From Catalinimonas alkaloidigena (GTDB taxonomy: Bacteria; Bacteroidota; Bacteroidia; Cytophagales; Flexibacteraceae), in contig NZ_FNFO01000002.1 in the NCBI RefSeq assembly GCF_900100765.1, positions 558,001 to 622,000 on the forward strand: a stretch of 64,000 nucleotides of DNA, written 5' to 3'. This document shows, one piece after another, positions 35,869-44,751 of this stretch. The notes beneath the pieces were generated by a model, which searched no databases, was not told the origin of the DNA, and saw only the letters and a program-made list of their open reading frames with translations. The first letter of the stretch is position 1, and every line of letters starts with the position of its first letter. The position numbers and the translations under genes were made by a program.

Positions 35869-36482
35869 CCGTTCTTAAGCTGGTTATAATATTTTACGAT
35901 CTCCACCAAATCGCGTTCGCGATCAAAGCGGAGATTATTGCGTTTCACAAATGCTTTGACTTCTTTTTTCCGGTCGCTCAACAGCAGATACACTTCGCGT
36001 TTCCGACCCAGGTATTGCCGGATGCGTCCTTCGTTTTCTCGGAAGAAAAAGTCGTTGGTCAGTTGCATCCGGTTGGTATAGTACGTCCGGTTCATAAACG
36101 GGTCGTACACCGGCACCGACTGTACGCTCATGCGCTCGCGTCCCAGCAACTGCAACGGCTGCCCGTCTTCCAGCACTTCAAAAAACGTAGGGCGCTCGTA
36201 ATCGCTCTGGTACCTGAAAGGCAAGGAGCGGAACAGGCGGGTCTGACCGCTTTCCTCATCGTACAGACTGAACAGATTGACCTGTTGGGTGCTATAGGTT
36301 TTCAGCGAACTGTTGGCGTCCAGCCGCAAGGTTTCGGTTTCTGTGTTGTAATTGAGTTTGCCACGGGTAGTGTCGCCGTTGTTCAGCACCACCACGCCAC
36401 GCAGCCACCGTTCACTCAGCGGCGTTTGAGCCTGCCCGAGCAGCGGAAACAACACAAGTACCCAAAAAGTAAGTTGTTTCAT
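35865..36482 (-). CDS. Hypothetical exported protein upstream of surE
   Basis: The 205-residue protein has a signal peptide (KQLTFWVLVLFPLLGQAQ). The mature part includes GVVVLNNGDTTRGKLNYNTETETLRLDANSSLKTYS, a pattern seen in many uncharacterised periplasmic Bacteroidota proteins, and a basic C-terminal half rich in arginine and lysine (QYLGRKREVYLLLSDRKKEVKAFVKRNNL). Its stop overlaps the surE start by four bases. I recognise no named function. Confidence 0.75.
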   Translation of the reverse strand: MKQLTFWVLVLFPLLGQAQTPLSERWLRGVVVLNNGDTTRGKLNYNTETETLRLDANSSLKTYSTQQVNLFSLYDEESGQTRLFRSLPFRYQSDYERPTFFEVLEDGQPLQLLGRERMSVQSVPVYDPFMNRTYYTNRMQLTNDFFFRENEGRIRQYLGRKREVYLLLSDRKKEVKAFVKRNNLRFDRERDLVEIVKYYNQLKNG

Positions 36483-36516
36483 GAATAAGCAACGGAATCA
36501 AATCAGGGAGCGTACG

Positions 36517-37779
36517 TTAACGTCCGTTAACTTTTGCTTCAAAGTTGCGCAAAATTTCGTGCCCCATTTTGTCCCGTTTGGTGAGTAAATACTTTTCGTT
36601 GTGTTGGTTAGGCACAATCTCAATCGGCACATTTTCTACGATTTCCAGGCCGTATCCCATCAGACCGACACGTTTTTTCGGGTTGTTGGTCATCAGCTTG
36701 ATCTTGGAGATGCCCAAATCGCGCAGAATCTGTGCGCCGACGCCGTAGTCGCGCTGATCCATCTTAAAGCCCAATTCCAGATTGGCCTGCACGGTGTCGC
36801 GGCCTTGTTCCTGTAATTTATACGCTTTGAGCTTGTTGAGCAGGCCAATGCCCCGCCCTTCCTGGTTCATGTACAGCACTACTCCCTGGCCGATCCGGTC
36901 GACCATCTCCATCGCGGCGTGCAATTGGGGGCCACAGTCGCAGCGGCACGAACCGAATACGTCGCCCGTCAGGCACGATGAGTGTACCCGCACCAACACC
37001 GGCTCGTTTTCCTGCCAAGTGCCTTTGACCAGCGCCAGATGCGTCTCTCCGGTATTGACCTGCCGGTAGGCCACCAGCTCGAAATCACCGTGGTCGGTGG
37101 GCATCTGCACGTTGATTTCGCGTGTGATCAGCGTTTCGGTGCGAAGGCGATACTCGATCAGATCTTTGATTGAAATGATTTTCAGTTGCAACCGGTCGGC
37201 AACTTCGAACAGGTCGGGGAGACGCGCCATTTCGCCGTCCTCTTTCAGAATTTCGACCAGAACGCCCGCTGGACGTAAGCCAGCCAGCCGTGCCAGATCG
37301 ATGGCGGCTTCGGTATGGCCCGCCCGCCGTAGAACGCCTCCACGTTTGGCGCGCAGCGGAAAGATGTGGCCGGGGCGACCCAATTCGTCAGGATCGGTGG
37401 CCGGATCGACCAAGGCCTGAATGGTTTTGGCTCGGTCGTGGGCCGAAATACCCGTGGTGCACCCGTGGCCTTTCAGATCGACCGAAACCGTAAATGCCGT
37501 TTCGTACGCGGCGGTGTTGCGGCCCACCATCATTTCCAGCCCTAGTTCGTCGCAGCGGTCCTCCAACAGGGGAACGCAGATAAGTCCGCGGCCCTCGCGG
37601 GCCATGAAATTGACAATTTCGGGAGTGGTACACTCGGCCGCGCAGATAAAATCGCCTTCGTTCTCACGATCTTCGTCGTCCACAACGATTACGACTTTCC
37701 CTTGGCGTATATCATCAATCGCCGCTTCAATGCTGTCAAGTTTGCGCGACGACTGATCGGAAGTAAGTGGAGAATTCAT
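36517..37779 (-). CDS. ribBA: Bifunctional RibBA: DHBP synthase / GTP cyclohydrolase II
   Basis: The 420-residue fusion supplies both branches of riboflavin synthesis. The N-terminal half (about residues 15-215) is 3,4-dihydroxy-2-butanone-4-phosphate synthase: [44 protein letters not shown] and [16 protein letters not shown]. The C-terminal half is GTP cyclohydrolase II with the zinc cluster [35 protein letters not shown] and [18 protein letters not shown]. All key residues look intact, so both activities are expected. No FMN riboswitch is seen upstream. No other rib gene is adjacent. Confidence 0.97.
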   Translation of the reverse strand: MNSPLTSDQSSRKLDSIEAAIDDIRQGKVVIVVDDEDRENEGDFICAAECTTPEIVNFMAREGRGLICVPLLEDRCDELGLEMMVGRNTAAYETAFTVSVDLKGHGCTTGISAHDRAKTIQALVDPATDPDELGRPGHIFPLRAKRGGVLRRAGHTEAAIDLARLAGLRPAGVLVEILKEDGEMARLPDLFEVADRLQLKIISIKDLIEYRLRTETLITREINVQMPTDHGDFELVAYRQVNTGETHLALVKGTWQENEPVLVRVHSSCLTGDVFGSCRCDCGPQLHAAMEMVDRIGQGVVLYMNQEGRGIGLLNKLKAYKLQEQGRDTVQANLELGFKMDQRDYGVGAQILRDLGISKIKLMTNNPKKRVGLMGYGLEIVENVPIEIVPNQHNEKYLLTKRDKMGHEILRNFEAKVNGR

Positions 37780-37879
37780 ACGGAAAGGTAGCTATACTTT
37801 TTCAACTGCAAGATGAAGTCAGAAGCCTCTGCCTTGGCGAATCCAATGCCTCGGTGCGTTAGCCCTCTGACTTTAATCA

Positions 37880-39085
37880 TCACAACACCGAACGGGTCAG
37901 TTTTTGTTCTGCCAACTGTATAAGGCTACGTTCCAGCCGCCGATTTGCTTTTTGCCAGTCGTAGCGTTCGCGCACAAAGGCCTGACCCTGTGCGCCCAAG
38001 CGGCGGGCTTCGTCCGGGTGAGTCAGGAGAAATACAATGTGGCGGGTCAGCTCGGCGGCGGTAGCGCCTTCCAGAATTTCCTCACCTGGTTGTGCACCCA
38101 GAGCACGATTCGCCAGCGGCGTCGTCACGACCGGCACTCCCAGGGCCATGGCTTCCAGCAACTTATTTTGCAGACCCGAACCGGTGAACAAGGGGGCGAC
38201 CATGATGCGTGCCGCCTTTAAGTAAGGCCGGAGATCGGGCACAAAGCCGGTGATCAGCACCTCCGGGCTTTCCAACCGCCGTACTTCGGCCGCGGGCCGG
38301 ACGCCAACCAGCCCGACGGTAACCGACTGCCCTTGTTCTTTCAGAAGGGGCACCAGTTGATCGACCAGGTAACAAGCCGCCAGTACGTTCGGGTGATAGC
38401 CCATGTTTCCCGTAAAGATCAGATCCAGTGGTTGCGGATGGGCGGGGGGGATGTCGTCCTGCAAAAAATCCGGTGAGATGCCGTTGGCAATGACATCGAC
38501 AGACGCGCGAAGCGACCGAGGGAAAATGGCGGCGTCGGCATCGGTAATCATAGAATACCGCTGGAAATGTTCCATCAGGGTCAATTCGTAGCGGCGCAAC
38601 CTTCGGGTTTCTACCGCGATCAGGGGGCGTTGCCACCAGGGCGAACGTTCGCCGCGCTTCCTCATTCCCTCCGAGAGGGCATCCATGTAATCGAGGTAGC
38701 GAGGCGTTTCGAGCTCGGTCGGGATGTTTTCGCCCAGGCGAATCAACTGGGTGTAGACGACATCGATCTGATAGGCTTTCACCAGCGCACGAACGCGCTT
38801 CCGCATCAGGGGCGACCGGAAGTAATTGACCTGAAAGGGAAGCGAGTTCAGAAGTCCGCTGGCCAGGTGCGCCAGCCGCTGGGGTAAGGGTAATGGAATG
38901 ACTTCCAGCCGTTTCACCAACGCTTGAATGGAACGAAGCTGCGCCGCTGTGGGGAGTGCTTCGGCCAGGCAGATCAGGTAGACCTCGTGATGCTGGCTGA
39001 GGTAATGCAATTGGTGGTACAGCCGCAGCTTGTCCCCTTTTTCAAGAGGCCACGGAAACCGGGAAGCGGCCACCAGAATTTTCAT
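37880..39085 (-). CDS. GT4 family glycosyltransferase
   Basis: The 401-residue protein begins KILVAASRFPWPLEKGDKLRLYHQL, which is characteristic of the TIGR03087-like group of GT-B glycosyltransferases. The C-terminal donor domain has LDLIFTGNMGYHPNVLAACYLVDQLVPLL, VLITGFVPDLRPYLKAARIMVAPLFTGSGLQNKLLEAMALGVPVVTT. The start overlaps the stop of the upstream GT4 gene by four bases (39082-39085), so both are translated from one message. Both are likely to act on a surface glycan; acceptor and donor are unknown. Confidence 0.92.
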   Translation of the reverse strand: MKILVAASRFPWPLEKGDKLRLYHQLHYLSQHHEVYLICLAEALPTAAQLRSIQALVKRLEVIPLPLPQRLAHLASGLLNSLPFQVNYFRSPLMRKRVRALVKAYQIDVVYTQLIRLGENIPTELETPRYLDYMDALSEGMRKRGERSPWWQRPLIAVETRRLRRYELTLMEHFQRYSMITDADAAIFPRSLRASVDVIANGISPDFLQDDIPPAHPQPLDLIFTGNMGYHPNVLAACYLVDQLVPLLKEQGQSVTVGLVGVRPAAEVRRLESPEVLITGFVPDLRPYLKAARIMVAPLFTGSGLQNKLLEAMALGVPVVTTPLANRALGAQPGEEILEGATAAELTRHIVFLLTHPDEARRLGAQGQAFVRERYDWQKANRRLERSLIQLAEQKLTRSVL

Positions 39086-40278
39086 GACACAGAAGCGTAA
39101 AACGTTTCAAACTGCCGGACCAGTTGGTCCCAATGGTACTGTTCCTGAGCCCAGGCGCGCGCCGCCTGACCGGTGGCGCAAATTTGCTGCGGATGTTGTA
39201 ATAAGTTGATAAGGGTCTCGGCGAAGGCTTCGGGCATGTCGGCGATCCACCCCTGTTGCCCCGACTGGAGGGGGATGCCTTCGGTGCCGATCGACGTGGT
39301 GACGATGCATTTGCCGAGCGCTAGCGCCTCAACCACCTTCAGGCGCATGCCGCTGCCCGAAAGCAAAGGCACCACCAGGATCTGGCAACGCTCCAGAAAG
39401 GCGGCGGCGTCGGGCACCGGCCCGTGCAAGTGAACCCCGGTTGGCACAGGGGCGCCCGGTTGCAACGAGGGGGGCGGATTTTTGCCGGCAATGTGCAGCG
39501 TGGCGTGTGGGAGCGCGGCTTGTACCCGGGGCCAGATGTCGGCCAGTAGCCAGGCGACGCCCTGAGCATTGGGTACCCATTCTAAACTTCCCAGGAACCC
39601 GACTGATTGAGGGAGGACCTCGGCTGCCGAAGAGCGCTCAAACCAGGCCGGATCGGGCCCGGCTGGAATGGTGGCCAGCGGCTTCCCGGCATGATAGCGC
39701 CGGAAAAACTCCGCATCGGCCTCGGTAATGGCGACAATGCCATCGAACCGCGGAATGTAGGTCAGTTCGAACCGTTGAATTTTGGGTACCAGTTGTTGCA
39801 GGTACCAGCGCTTGGCAAGGTTGCGTTCTGCCGCCGCGACGCGTGCCCAGATCTGATGTTCTACGTTATGCGCCCGCAGGACCACCGGGGCCTGGCTGTA
39901 GCGGCGCAGTAGCGGCAGGTACGATGCCAGATAGATGCCTTCCAATTGGATGAGATCGACCGTATGGGTCTGCAGATGCGTGCGCAGCAAGTGGGCGAAT
40001 TCTTCACGGTGAAAGCGGGAAACGTTGTAAGGTGCCATCTGAAAAGCGCCTTTTAACAGTCCCAGAGCAGTAAAAGAGGTATCCACTTCGGTCACCAGCA
40101 CCTCGTCGGTTACGGAGCGGAGCGGTGCCGGGTCCGTGTGATGCTTGCGCGTATTCAGCGACGCGAGCGTCAGGTGGTGTCCCCGCTTGTGCAAATGATG
40201 CGTCAACAAGTACGTGGCGATGTTCCCCCCGTCGTTCAAAGGCCAGGGCAGGCGATTCGTAAGCTGAAGAATACGCAT
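39082..40278 (-). CDS. GT4 family glycosyltransferase (second of a pair)
   Basis: I choose the start at 40278 (MRILQLTNRLPWPLNDGGNIA) over an ATG nine bases upstream. The 398-residue protein is a GT-B enzyme closely similar in layout to its downstream neighbour: the acceptor domain has DLIQLEGIYLASYLPLL and VLRAHNVEHQIW, and the donor domain has VGFLGSLEWVPNAQGVAWLLADIW, HIAGKNPPPSL and VVPLLSGSGMRLKVVEALALGKCIVTT. It overlaps the next gene by ATGA. The two probably arose by duplication. Confidence 0.92.
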   Translation of the reverse strand: MRILQLTNRLPWPLNDGGNIATYLLTHHLHKRGHHLTLASLNTRKHHTDPAPLRSVTDEVLVTEVDTSFTALGLLKGAFQMAPYNVSRFHREEFAHLLRTHLQTHTVDLIQLEGIYLASYLPLLRRYSQAPVVLRAHNVEHQIWARVAAAERNLAKRWYLQQLVPKIQRFELTYIPRFDGIVAITEADAEFFRRYHAGKPLATIPAGPDPAWFERSSAAEVLPQSVGFLGSLEWVPNAQGVAWLLADIWPRVQAALPHATLHIAGKNPPPSLQPGAPVPTGVHLHGPVPDAAAFLERCQILVVPLLSGSGMRLKVVEALALGKCIVTTSIGTEGIPLQSGQQGWIADMPEAFAETLINLLQHPQQICATGQAARAWAQEQYHWDQLVRQFETFYASVS

Positions 40279-40544
40279 GGGGGGCAAAAATAGGACTTCC
40301 CGTGCAGAGAAGGGGGTGGTTTTACGGGGAGGTCAATAAAATATGAAAAGATTATTAAATGATGATAGGATTACATTTTTCTGATAAAAATTTACGTTAT
40401 TCAGGAAAGCCCGCGCGCTCACCACACTTTTTAGAACGCGCAGGTCAGATGAAAATCAATCATTTATTACGCTGTAGCCTACAGCACCCACTTATTAATC
40501 CATTTCTGAAGGGAAGTTCTTTCCTTTCGACACACCAAAGTAAG

Positions 40545-40949
40545 ATGAGTATGGTAACTATCGAGAAACTCATCGATCGTCAGTACCTGACCATCGAGCA
40601 CGACCACGACCACGACTGGATTAGCGTGACGTGGCGTGGCTATCTCACCTCGAATCAACTGCGCGTTGGTTACGAAGAAGCCCTAAAATTGCTCCAGGAG
40701 CGACACGTCGGCGGTTTGCTGATGAATGCCGAATACATGATCGGCAACTGGGGTAGCATCACCAGTTGGTTGGCTTGGCACTGGCTCCCCCGGGCCCTGA
40801 AAGCCGGCCTCAACCGCATCGCGTACGTGTATCCGGCTGAGCGGCTGGAACGGCTGCAGACCACCCACCCCTTCGTCTCCGAGGAGGTCTGTGAAATTCG
40901 TTCGTTCGCGACCGTCGAAGCGGCTGAAGAGTGGCTCCGGCCCCTGTGA
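40545..40949 (+). CDS. SpoIIAA-like/STAS-type small protein
   Basis: The start at 40545 (MSMVTIEKLIDRQYLTIEHDH) gives a 134-residue protein; ATG codons further upstream (40359, 40449) add a hydrophilic extension that looks unlike a gene start. The domain has LLQERHVGGLLMNAEYMIGNW, ITSWLAWHWLPRALKAGLNRIAYVYP and VCEIRSFATVEAAEEWL, the pattern of SpoIIAA-like (STAS-type) domains found in many Bacteroidota. It is unusual that the 3' two thirds lie antisense to the end of the convergent site-2 protease frame. Function unknown. Confidence 0.75.
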   Translation: MSMVTIEKLIDRQYLTIEHDHDHDWISVTWRGYLTSNQLRVGYEEALKLLQERHVGGLLMNAEYMIGNWGSITSWLAWHWLPRALKAGLNRIAYVYPAERLERLQTTHPFVSEEVCEIRSFATVEAAEEWLRPL

Positions 40950-42200
40950 ATCTACTTTATCAAAAGCGCTGACCGTGATAAATTCGAACGGAGCGGGCGT
41001 AAAACAAAGCACAAAAATGCCAAGCGCTGCCCAGCCCAGTACTTTTCGTCCTGGGTTGAGTGGCGCTTCTTCCGTTGCAGGGGGGTGGTAGACCCCTAAA
41101 AAGCGCCCTAACAAAAAGATAAACAACAGCCAGAACGCATCCCATTCGTGCGTCGGAAACAGCAGGATGATCATATACTGCGCAGCAAATACGCTCAGCG
41201 CAAGAGTCAGTCCGTTCAGACGGTTGGGACTGATTCGGCCGAAGACCAAGTACAGAAAGCCCCCGTACAGCAGATGCCAGAGAAAATAACTTTCGTCGGT
41301 CGTAGTGCGCAGGTAGCTCACCGCCCCCATGCCGGCATACAACACAAACAACGTAAACAAAACCGGTGCGATGCGCCGGTGCTTTTCCTCACCCACCAGG
41401 CCATACAAAATGTGTCCGCCGTCCAGTTGTCCGATCGGAATCAGGTTGATGGCGGTAAACAGAAACGCCAGATACGCCGCAAACAGGTAGGGATAGTGGA
41501 ACATCTCGAAGCGATTCGGCAACCGCGCCGGATCGGCCACGGTATGTTCCAGTAATGTAAAAAGCAGATTGGAGCCCAATGCAAAGTTGGTATACTCCGG
41601 TTGCGCCCGGAATGTGCTGTCTGCCCAGCTCGAATCGCCCCTGGCCAGAAATTGCGTCCGTGCCTCATCGAAGTGCAACGAGTCGGTATGGCGCATAAAC
41701 GCGTAGCTGTACACGTGCTGTTCGAAGTTGTTGCCGTAGGCTTCGTATTCCGGATGAATGTTGTAGACGTAGCTTTTCGGGGGGAGGTGGGCAAATCCCC
41801 ACCAGGCCAACCCCACCGCCACCACAAAACCGGCCAGCGGCCCTGCAATGCCCACGTCAAAGTATTGCTGGCGCGACTGGATTTTCTCGCGAATGCGAAT
41901 AAACGCCCCCATCGTGCCGATCATCAACGGCAGTCCAAACATCGGAATGTAGTACGGAAGCGACACCGCAATGCGGTAATAGCGGGCGGTGAAGTAGTGG
42001 CCGAATTCATGGCAGGTCAGAATCAACAGAAACGGGACGGCGTACTGCAATCCTTGCTGAAGCTCGTCCCACCCTGGGAACGGACCGAGGAGCCAATAGT
42101 GTCCGGTAATCCATTCAACCCCCGCGAGCGTCGTGGTCGCGAAGGTGATCACAAAAAGAATCAGATGAAGAAGATAGCGTTGCCGCGGCTGTTCAGGCAT
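40683..42200 (-). CDS. Site-2 protease (M50) family membrane protein with unusual C-terminal extension
   Basis: This 505-residue membrane protein has the zinc-protease motif HEFGHYFTARYY at about residues 64-75 and the second ligand motif NLIPIGQLDGGHILYG near residue 260, flanked by hydrophobic helices. This is the M50B layout of intramembrane site-2 proteases. The recognisable membrane body ends near residue 410 (CFTPAPFEF). The last 90 or so residues are hydrophilic and are encoded antisense to the SpoIIAA-like gene at 40545-40949. They may represent read-through after loss of an original stop. The start overlaps the HAD gene by eight bases. Confidence 0.88.
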   Translation of the reverse strand: MPEQPRQRYLLHLILFVITFATTTLAGVEWITGHYWLLGPFPGWDELQQGLQYAVPFLLILTCHEFGHYFTARYYRIAVSLPYYIPMFGLPLMIGTMGAFIRIREKIQSRQQYFDVGIAGPLAGFVVAVGLAWWGFAHLPPKSYVYNIHPEYEAYGNNFEQHVYSYAFMRHTDSLHFDEARTQFLARGDSSWADSTFRAQPEYTNFALGSNLLFTLLEHTVADPARLPNRFEMFHYPYLFAAYLAFLFTAINLIPIGQLDGGHILYGLVGEEKHRRIAPVLFTLFVLYAGMGAVSYLRTTTDESYFLWHLLYGGFLYLVFGRISPNRLNGLTLALSVFAAQYMIILLFPTHEWDAFWLLFIFLLGRFLGVYHPPATEEAPLNPGRKVLGWAALGIFVLCFTPAPFEFITVSAFDKVDSQGPEPLFSRFDGRERTNFTDLLGDEGVGGLQPFQPLSRIHVRDAVEAGFQGPGEPVPSQPTGDATPVADHVFGIHQQTADVSLLEQF

Positions 42201-42822
42201 CTTTCAGGTAATCAAGCATGGTTTGAGGCGGCTGCACGTGGATGGTTCGTATGCCCAGTTGTTCGGCGGCCTGCACGTTAGCAAAACTGTCGTCGATGAA
42301 AACGGTTTCCTCCGCATTTAATTGGCTGTCTTCCAGCACGAACTGAAAAATGGCTGCGTCGGGTTTAATATAGCCTACCTGATACGAGTAGTACGCTTTT
42401 TCGAAAAGTTCATCGAGGGTCTGTACGTGGGTAGCCTCGTGCAGGATACGCTCCACCGTCGGGATGTGAAATGCATTGGTGTTGCTCAGCAGAAAGACGC
42501 GGTAGTGCTGGCCCAGTTCACGCAACCGGTCGATGCGCTCGGCCGGCAGGTCCAGCAGCAGCTCGTTCCAGGCTTGGCGCAGGTCTTCGTCGCTGCCTTG
42601 CAGGGCGAGGGTTTGACGGGCCTCCGCCAGAAACTCCTCGTTCGAAATTTGCCCGCTTTCCAGCCGCTCCACGAGGCGATGCTCGCGCAATTGGGCCAGT
42701 AATTGATCGGCTTCGCGACCGGCTAGTTTCGCCATAGCCTGGTAGGTGAGCTGCGGATCGATGTTGATGATGACCCCGCCGAGGTCAAAAATTAGGTTAC
42801 GGACGGTGCTGAAGTCTGTCAT
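42193..42822 (-). CDS. HAD superfamily phosphatase, YihX-like
   Basis: The 209-residue protein is a HAD-IA hydrolase. Motif I is IFDLGGVIINID, where the nucleophile aspartate is followed by L-G-G as in YihX-type sugar phosphatases (DLGNV in Escherichia coli). Motif II is VFLLSNTN, motif III has the lysine in GYIKPDAAIF, and motif IV is FIDDSFANVQAAEQLG. By analogy with YihX it might act on hexose-1-phosphates, but this is only an inference. It overlaps the site-2 protease gene by eight bases and ends in YLKDA. Confidence 0.9.
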   Translation of the reverse strand: MTDFSTVRNLIFDLGGVIINIDPQLTYQAMAKLAGREADQLLAQLREHRLVERLESGQISNEEFLAEARQTLALQGSDEDLRQAWNELLLDLPAERIDRLRELGQHYRVFLLSNTNAFHIPTVERILHEATHVQTLDELFEKAYYSYQVGYIKPDAAIFQFVLEDSQLNAEETVFIDDSFANVQAAEQLGIRTIHVQPPQTMLDYLKDA

Positions 42823-42902
42823 AGGTACATTGGGAAAGCGCGGGCAAATATGTAGATTTGCCCCACGAAACGCAAAGGTACGTTTGTGTACCCAGCGCTT
42901 CA

Positions 42903-42976
42903 GGGCCCTTAGCTCAGTTGGTTAGAGCACCTGACTCATAATCAGGTGGTCGCTGGTTCGAGACCAGCAGGGCCCA
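42903..42976 (+). tRNA. tRNA with CAU anticodon, best read as tRNA-Ile2
   Basis: The 74-base cloverleaf has acceptor arms GGGCCCT and AGGGCCC with discriminator A, a D arm AGCTCAGTTGGTTAGAGC, an anticodon arm CCTGA-CTCATAA-TCAGG with anticodon CAT, and a T arm CTGGTTCGAGACCAG. The body (CCCTTAGCTC and TGGTCGCTGGTTC) resembles the lysidine-modified tRNA-Ile2 of Escherichia coli more than elongator Met, but Met cannot be excluded. No CCA is encoded. An integrase gene starts 118 bases downstream, so the 3' end is the likely attachment site. Confidence 0.9.
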
Positions 42977-42980
42977 CGTC

Positions 42981-43016
42981 AAAAAGGCGTTAGAACACGT
43001 TTCTGGCGCCTTTTTT
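42981..43016 (+). terminator. Terminator after the tRNA
   Basis: AAAAAGGCG (42981-42989) pairs with CGCCTTTTTT (43007-43016) around a 17-base loop, five bases after the tRNA end. Confidence 0.8.
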
Positions 43017-43094
43017 CATTTCCTTTTTCTCGCTTATATTGCCAAAATAGCACCCAAAACACCAAACTTTCAGACCCAATTCAGACCTATTTGT

Positions 43095-44225
43095 ATGTCC
43101 GTTACGGCGAAAGCGTATTGCAAGAAAAGCAAGGTGCGGAGCGACGGTTTGGCCCCCATTTACCTCATCTTCCGTCAGCCGCCTCATCCAGAGCGATTGG
43201 TGAATACCCGCAAATACATCGAACCCAAATATTTCGACAACAAATCCGGGACCTGTAAGCGGGGGAGTAACAACTCCCAGAAACTAAATGCGTTCCTGAC
43301 GGCGGAAATCGCGCGCATCGACGAGCTGGTGCTGGATCTGCAAAAGCGTCGTCAGCCGGTGACCATCGAGCGGGTAATCCAGCTGTATCAGCAGACCCAT
43401 CCGGATAGTTTTCTGGCGTTTTGCCAGGAAGAACTGAACTTGATGCGGGGTGTTCTGTCGGACAGCACGGTGGAGGATTATGCTTACTGCCTGTCGAATC
43501 TGGAGAAGTACCGACCTGACCTGACATTTGGCGAACTCACCTATGACTTTCTGGAACGCTACCGGTATTATTTGCGCAACCGCGGCCGCAATGTGAACGG
43601 CGTTGCGCATGACTTCCGTACGATCCGGCGCTTTCTGAACCTGGCACGCAAGAAAGGCCTGACGCAGGAAAACCCTTTTGATGACTTCAAGTTTGGGACG
43701 GAGCAGGTCGAAAAGCAGCACCTGACACTCGAAGAGCTGCGGCAGGTGCATGCGCTATATGAGAGTGAACAGCTTTCGGAACGTCTTCAGACCACCCTGT
43801 GCTATTTTCTTTTTTGCTGTTACACCGGATTACGGGCAGTCGATGTGCGGAAGGTGGAGCCGGACATGATCCGAGCCGGCTATCTGGAACTGCCGCGGAT
43901 TGCCAAAGGGAAGCGTCCCATTCGTATTCCGCTTAACAGCCGCGCGCTGAGCCTGGTGGATACGCTATTCGCCCGTCCTCTGAAGCAGAAAAAGCACCGG
44001 ATCAGTACAGACCTGGCTGAAATTATGCAGATCGCCGGCATCCGGAAGAACATAACGTTTCACTGTGCCCGGCATACGTTTGCCATCAACTCGCTGGTAT
44101 TGGGGATCCCCATTGAGGTCGTAAGCAACGTGCTGGGCCACGCTGATCTGAAGACTACCCAGATTTATGCGAAAGTGGTCGACCAGCTGAAAGAACAGCA
44201 GATGGCGAAGTGGGATAATTTCTAA
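43095..44225 (+). CDS. Tyrosine recombinase / phage integrase
   Basis: The 376-residue protein has an N-terminal arm-DNA-binding domain (residues 1-100, typical of Bacteroidota integrases), a SAM-like core-binding domain (about 105-200) and a catalytic domain. The catalytic residues are visible: R247 in YTGLRAVDVR, a lysine near K273, H323 and R326 in FHCARHTF, H349 in LGHADL and the nucleophile Y358 in TTQIYAKVVD. It points into the element from the tRNA, as expected for an integrase whose attachment site is the tRNA 3' end. It is not an integron integrase, since the IntI-specific patch is absent and it has an arm domain. Confidence 0.94.
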   Translation: MSVTAKAYCKKSKVRSDGLAPIYLIFRQPPHPERLVNTRKYIEPKYFDNKSGTCKRGSNNSQKLNAFLTAEIARIDELVLDLQKRRQPVTIERVIQLYQQTHPDSFLAFCQEELNLMRGVLSDSTVEDYAYCLSNLEKYRPDLTFGELTYDFLERYRYYLRNRGRNVNGVAHDFRTIRRFLNLARKKGLTQENPFDDFKFGTEQVEKQHLTLEELRQVHALYESEQLSERLQTTLCYFLFCCYTGLRAVDVRKVEPDMIRAGYLELPRIAKGKRPIRIPLNSRALSLVDTLFARPLKQKKHRISTDLAEIMQIAGIRKNITFHCARHTFAINSLVLGIPIEVVSNVLGHADLKTTQIYAKVVDQLKEQQMAKWDNF

Positions 44226-44253
44226 GGGCAAAGTAGGCCTGACGGAGCAGTGG

Positions 44254-44700
44254 CTAATTCTCCCGCCACTTTTTAGGATCGATGTCGAAGTATTGCCGCA
44301 AGCTTCCCAGGTACTGCTGGTAATACTCTTCGGAGCGTGTTTCTTTCAGGCATTCGTCTTCGCCTCTGCGCTGGAGCGTCACCAGCGACACTTCACAGAT
44401 CATCCAGTCTTCTTTGTAAAGCGGGTAATCGCGGTGAAAGATGGAAATTTTCAAGTCAGGATTGGGGGAGACCTGCAAGCCACGCCACGTCGGGATCTGG
44501 CCGGGCGGAATGTGATGGTGGCGTCCGACAAACGCGAGCGCCTGCCAGAACAGCTCGAGCATGAAGTGAGGCGCCGTCAGGTACACTTTCGGGCCGCGGA
44601 CGTCGTCTTCCGAGTTCATGGCCTCAAACAGGCGCGGGTCCTGGCTGTTGTAGACCTCCTCGAACAGATCGATGATGTTCTGAAAAAAGTTTCTGTCCAT
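44254..44700 (-). CDS. Hypothetical phage protein
   Basis: The 148-residue soluble protein begins MDRNFFQNIIDLFEEVYNSQ and contains PPGQIPTWRGLQVSPNPDLKISIFHRDYPLYKEDWMICE. I recognise no family. It is the last gene of the minus-strand tail module, 52 bases after the preceding gene, and its composition matches the tail genes, so it is probably a phage structural or tail-accessory protein. Confidence 0.6.
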   Translation of the reverse strand: MDRNFFQNIIDLFEEVYNSQDPRLFEAMNSEDDVRGPKVYLTAPHFMLELFWQALAFVGRHHHIPPGQIPTWRGLQVSPNPDLKISIFHRDYPLYKEDWMICEVSLVTLQRRGEDECLKETRSEEYYQQYLGSLRQYFDIDPKKWREN

Positions 44701-44751
44701 AGCTTCTGTTTACGCATCCGGGCGGCCTCAAGATACCGGGCCCGCCTTGCC

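Noticed and set aside
37780-37879. FMN riboswitch before ribBA
   Set aside because: The short region upstream of the ribBA start has none of the FMN aptamer segments and is too short.
43095-44225. Reading the tyrosine recombinase as an integron integrase serving the attC-like sites
   Set aside because: It has an arm-DNA-binding N-terminal domain and sits at a tRNA, typical of phage or ICE integrases; the IntI-specific extra helix is not seen.
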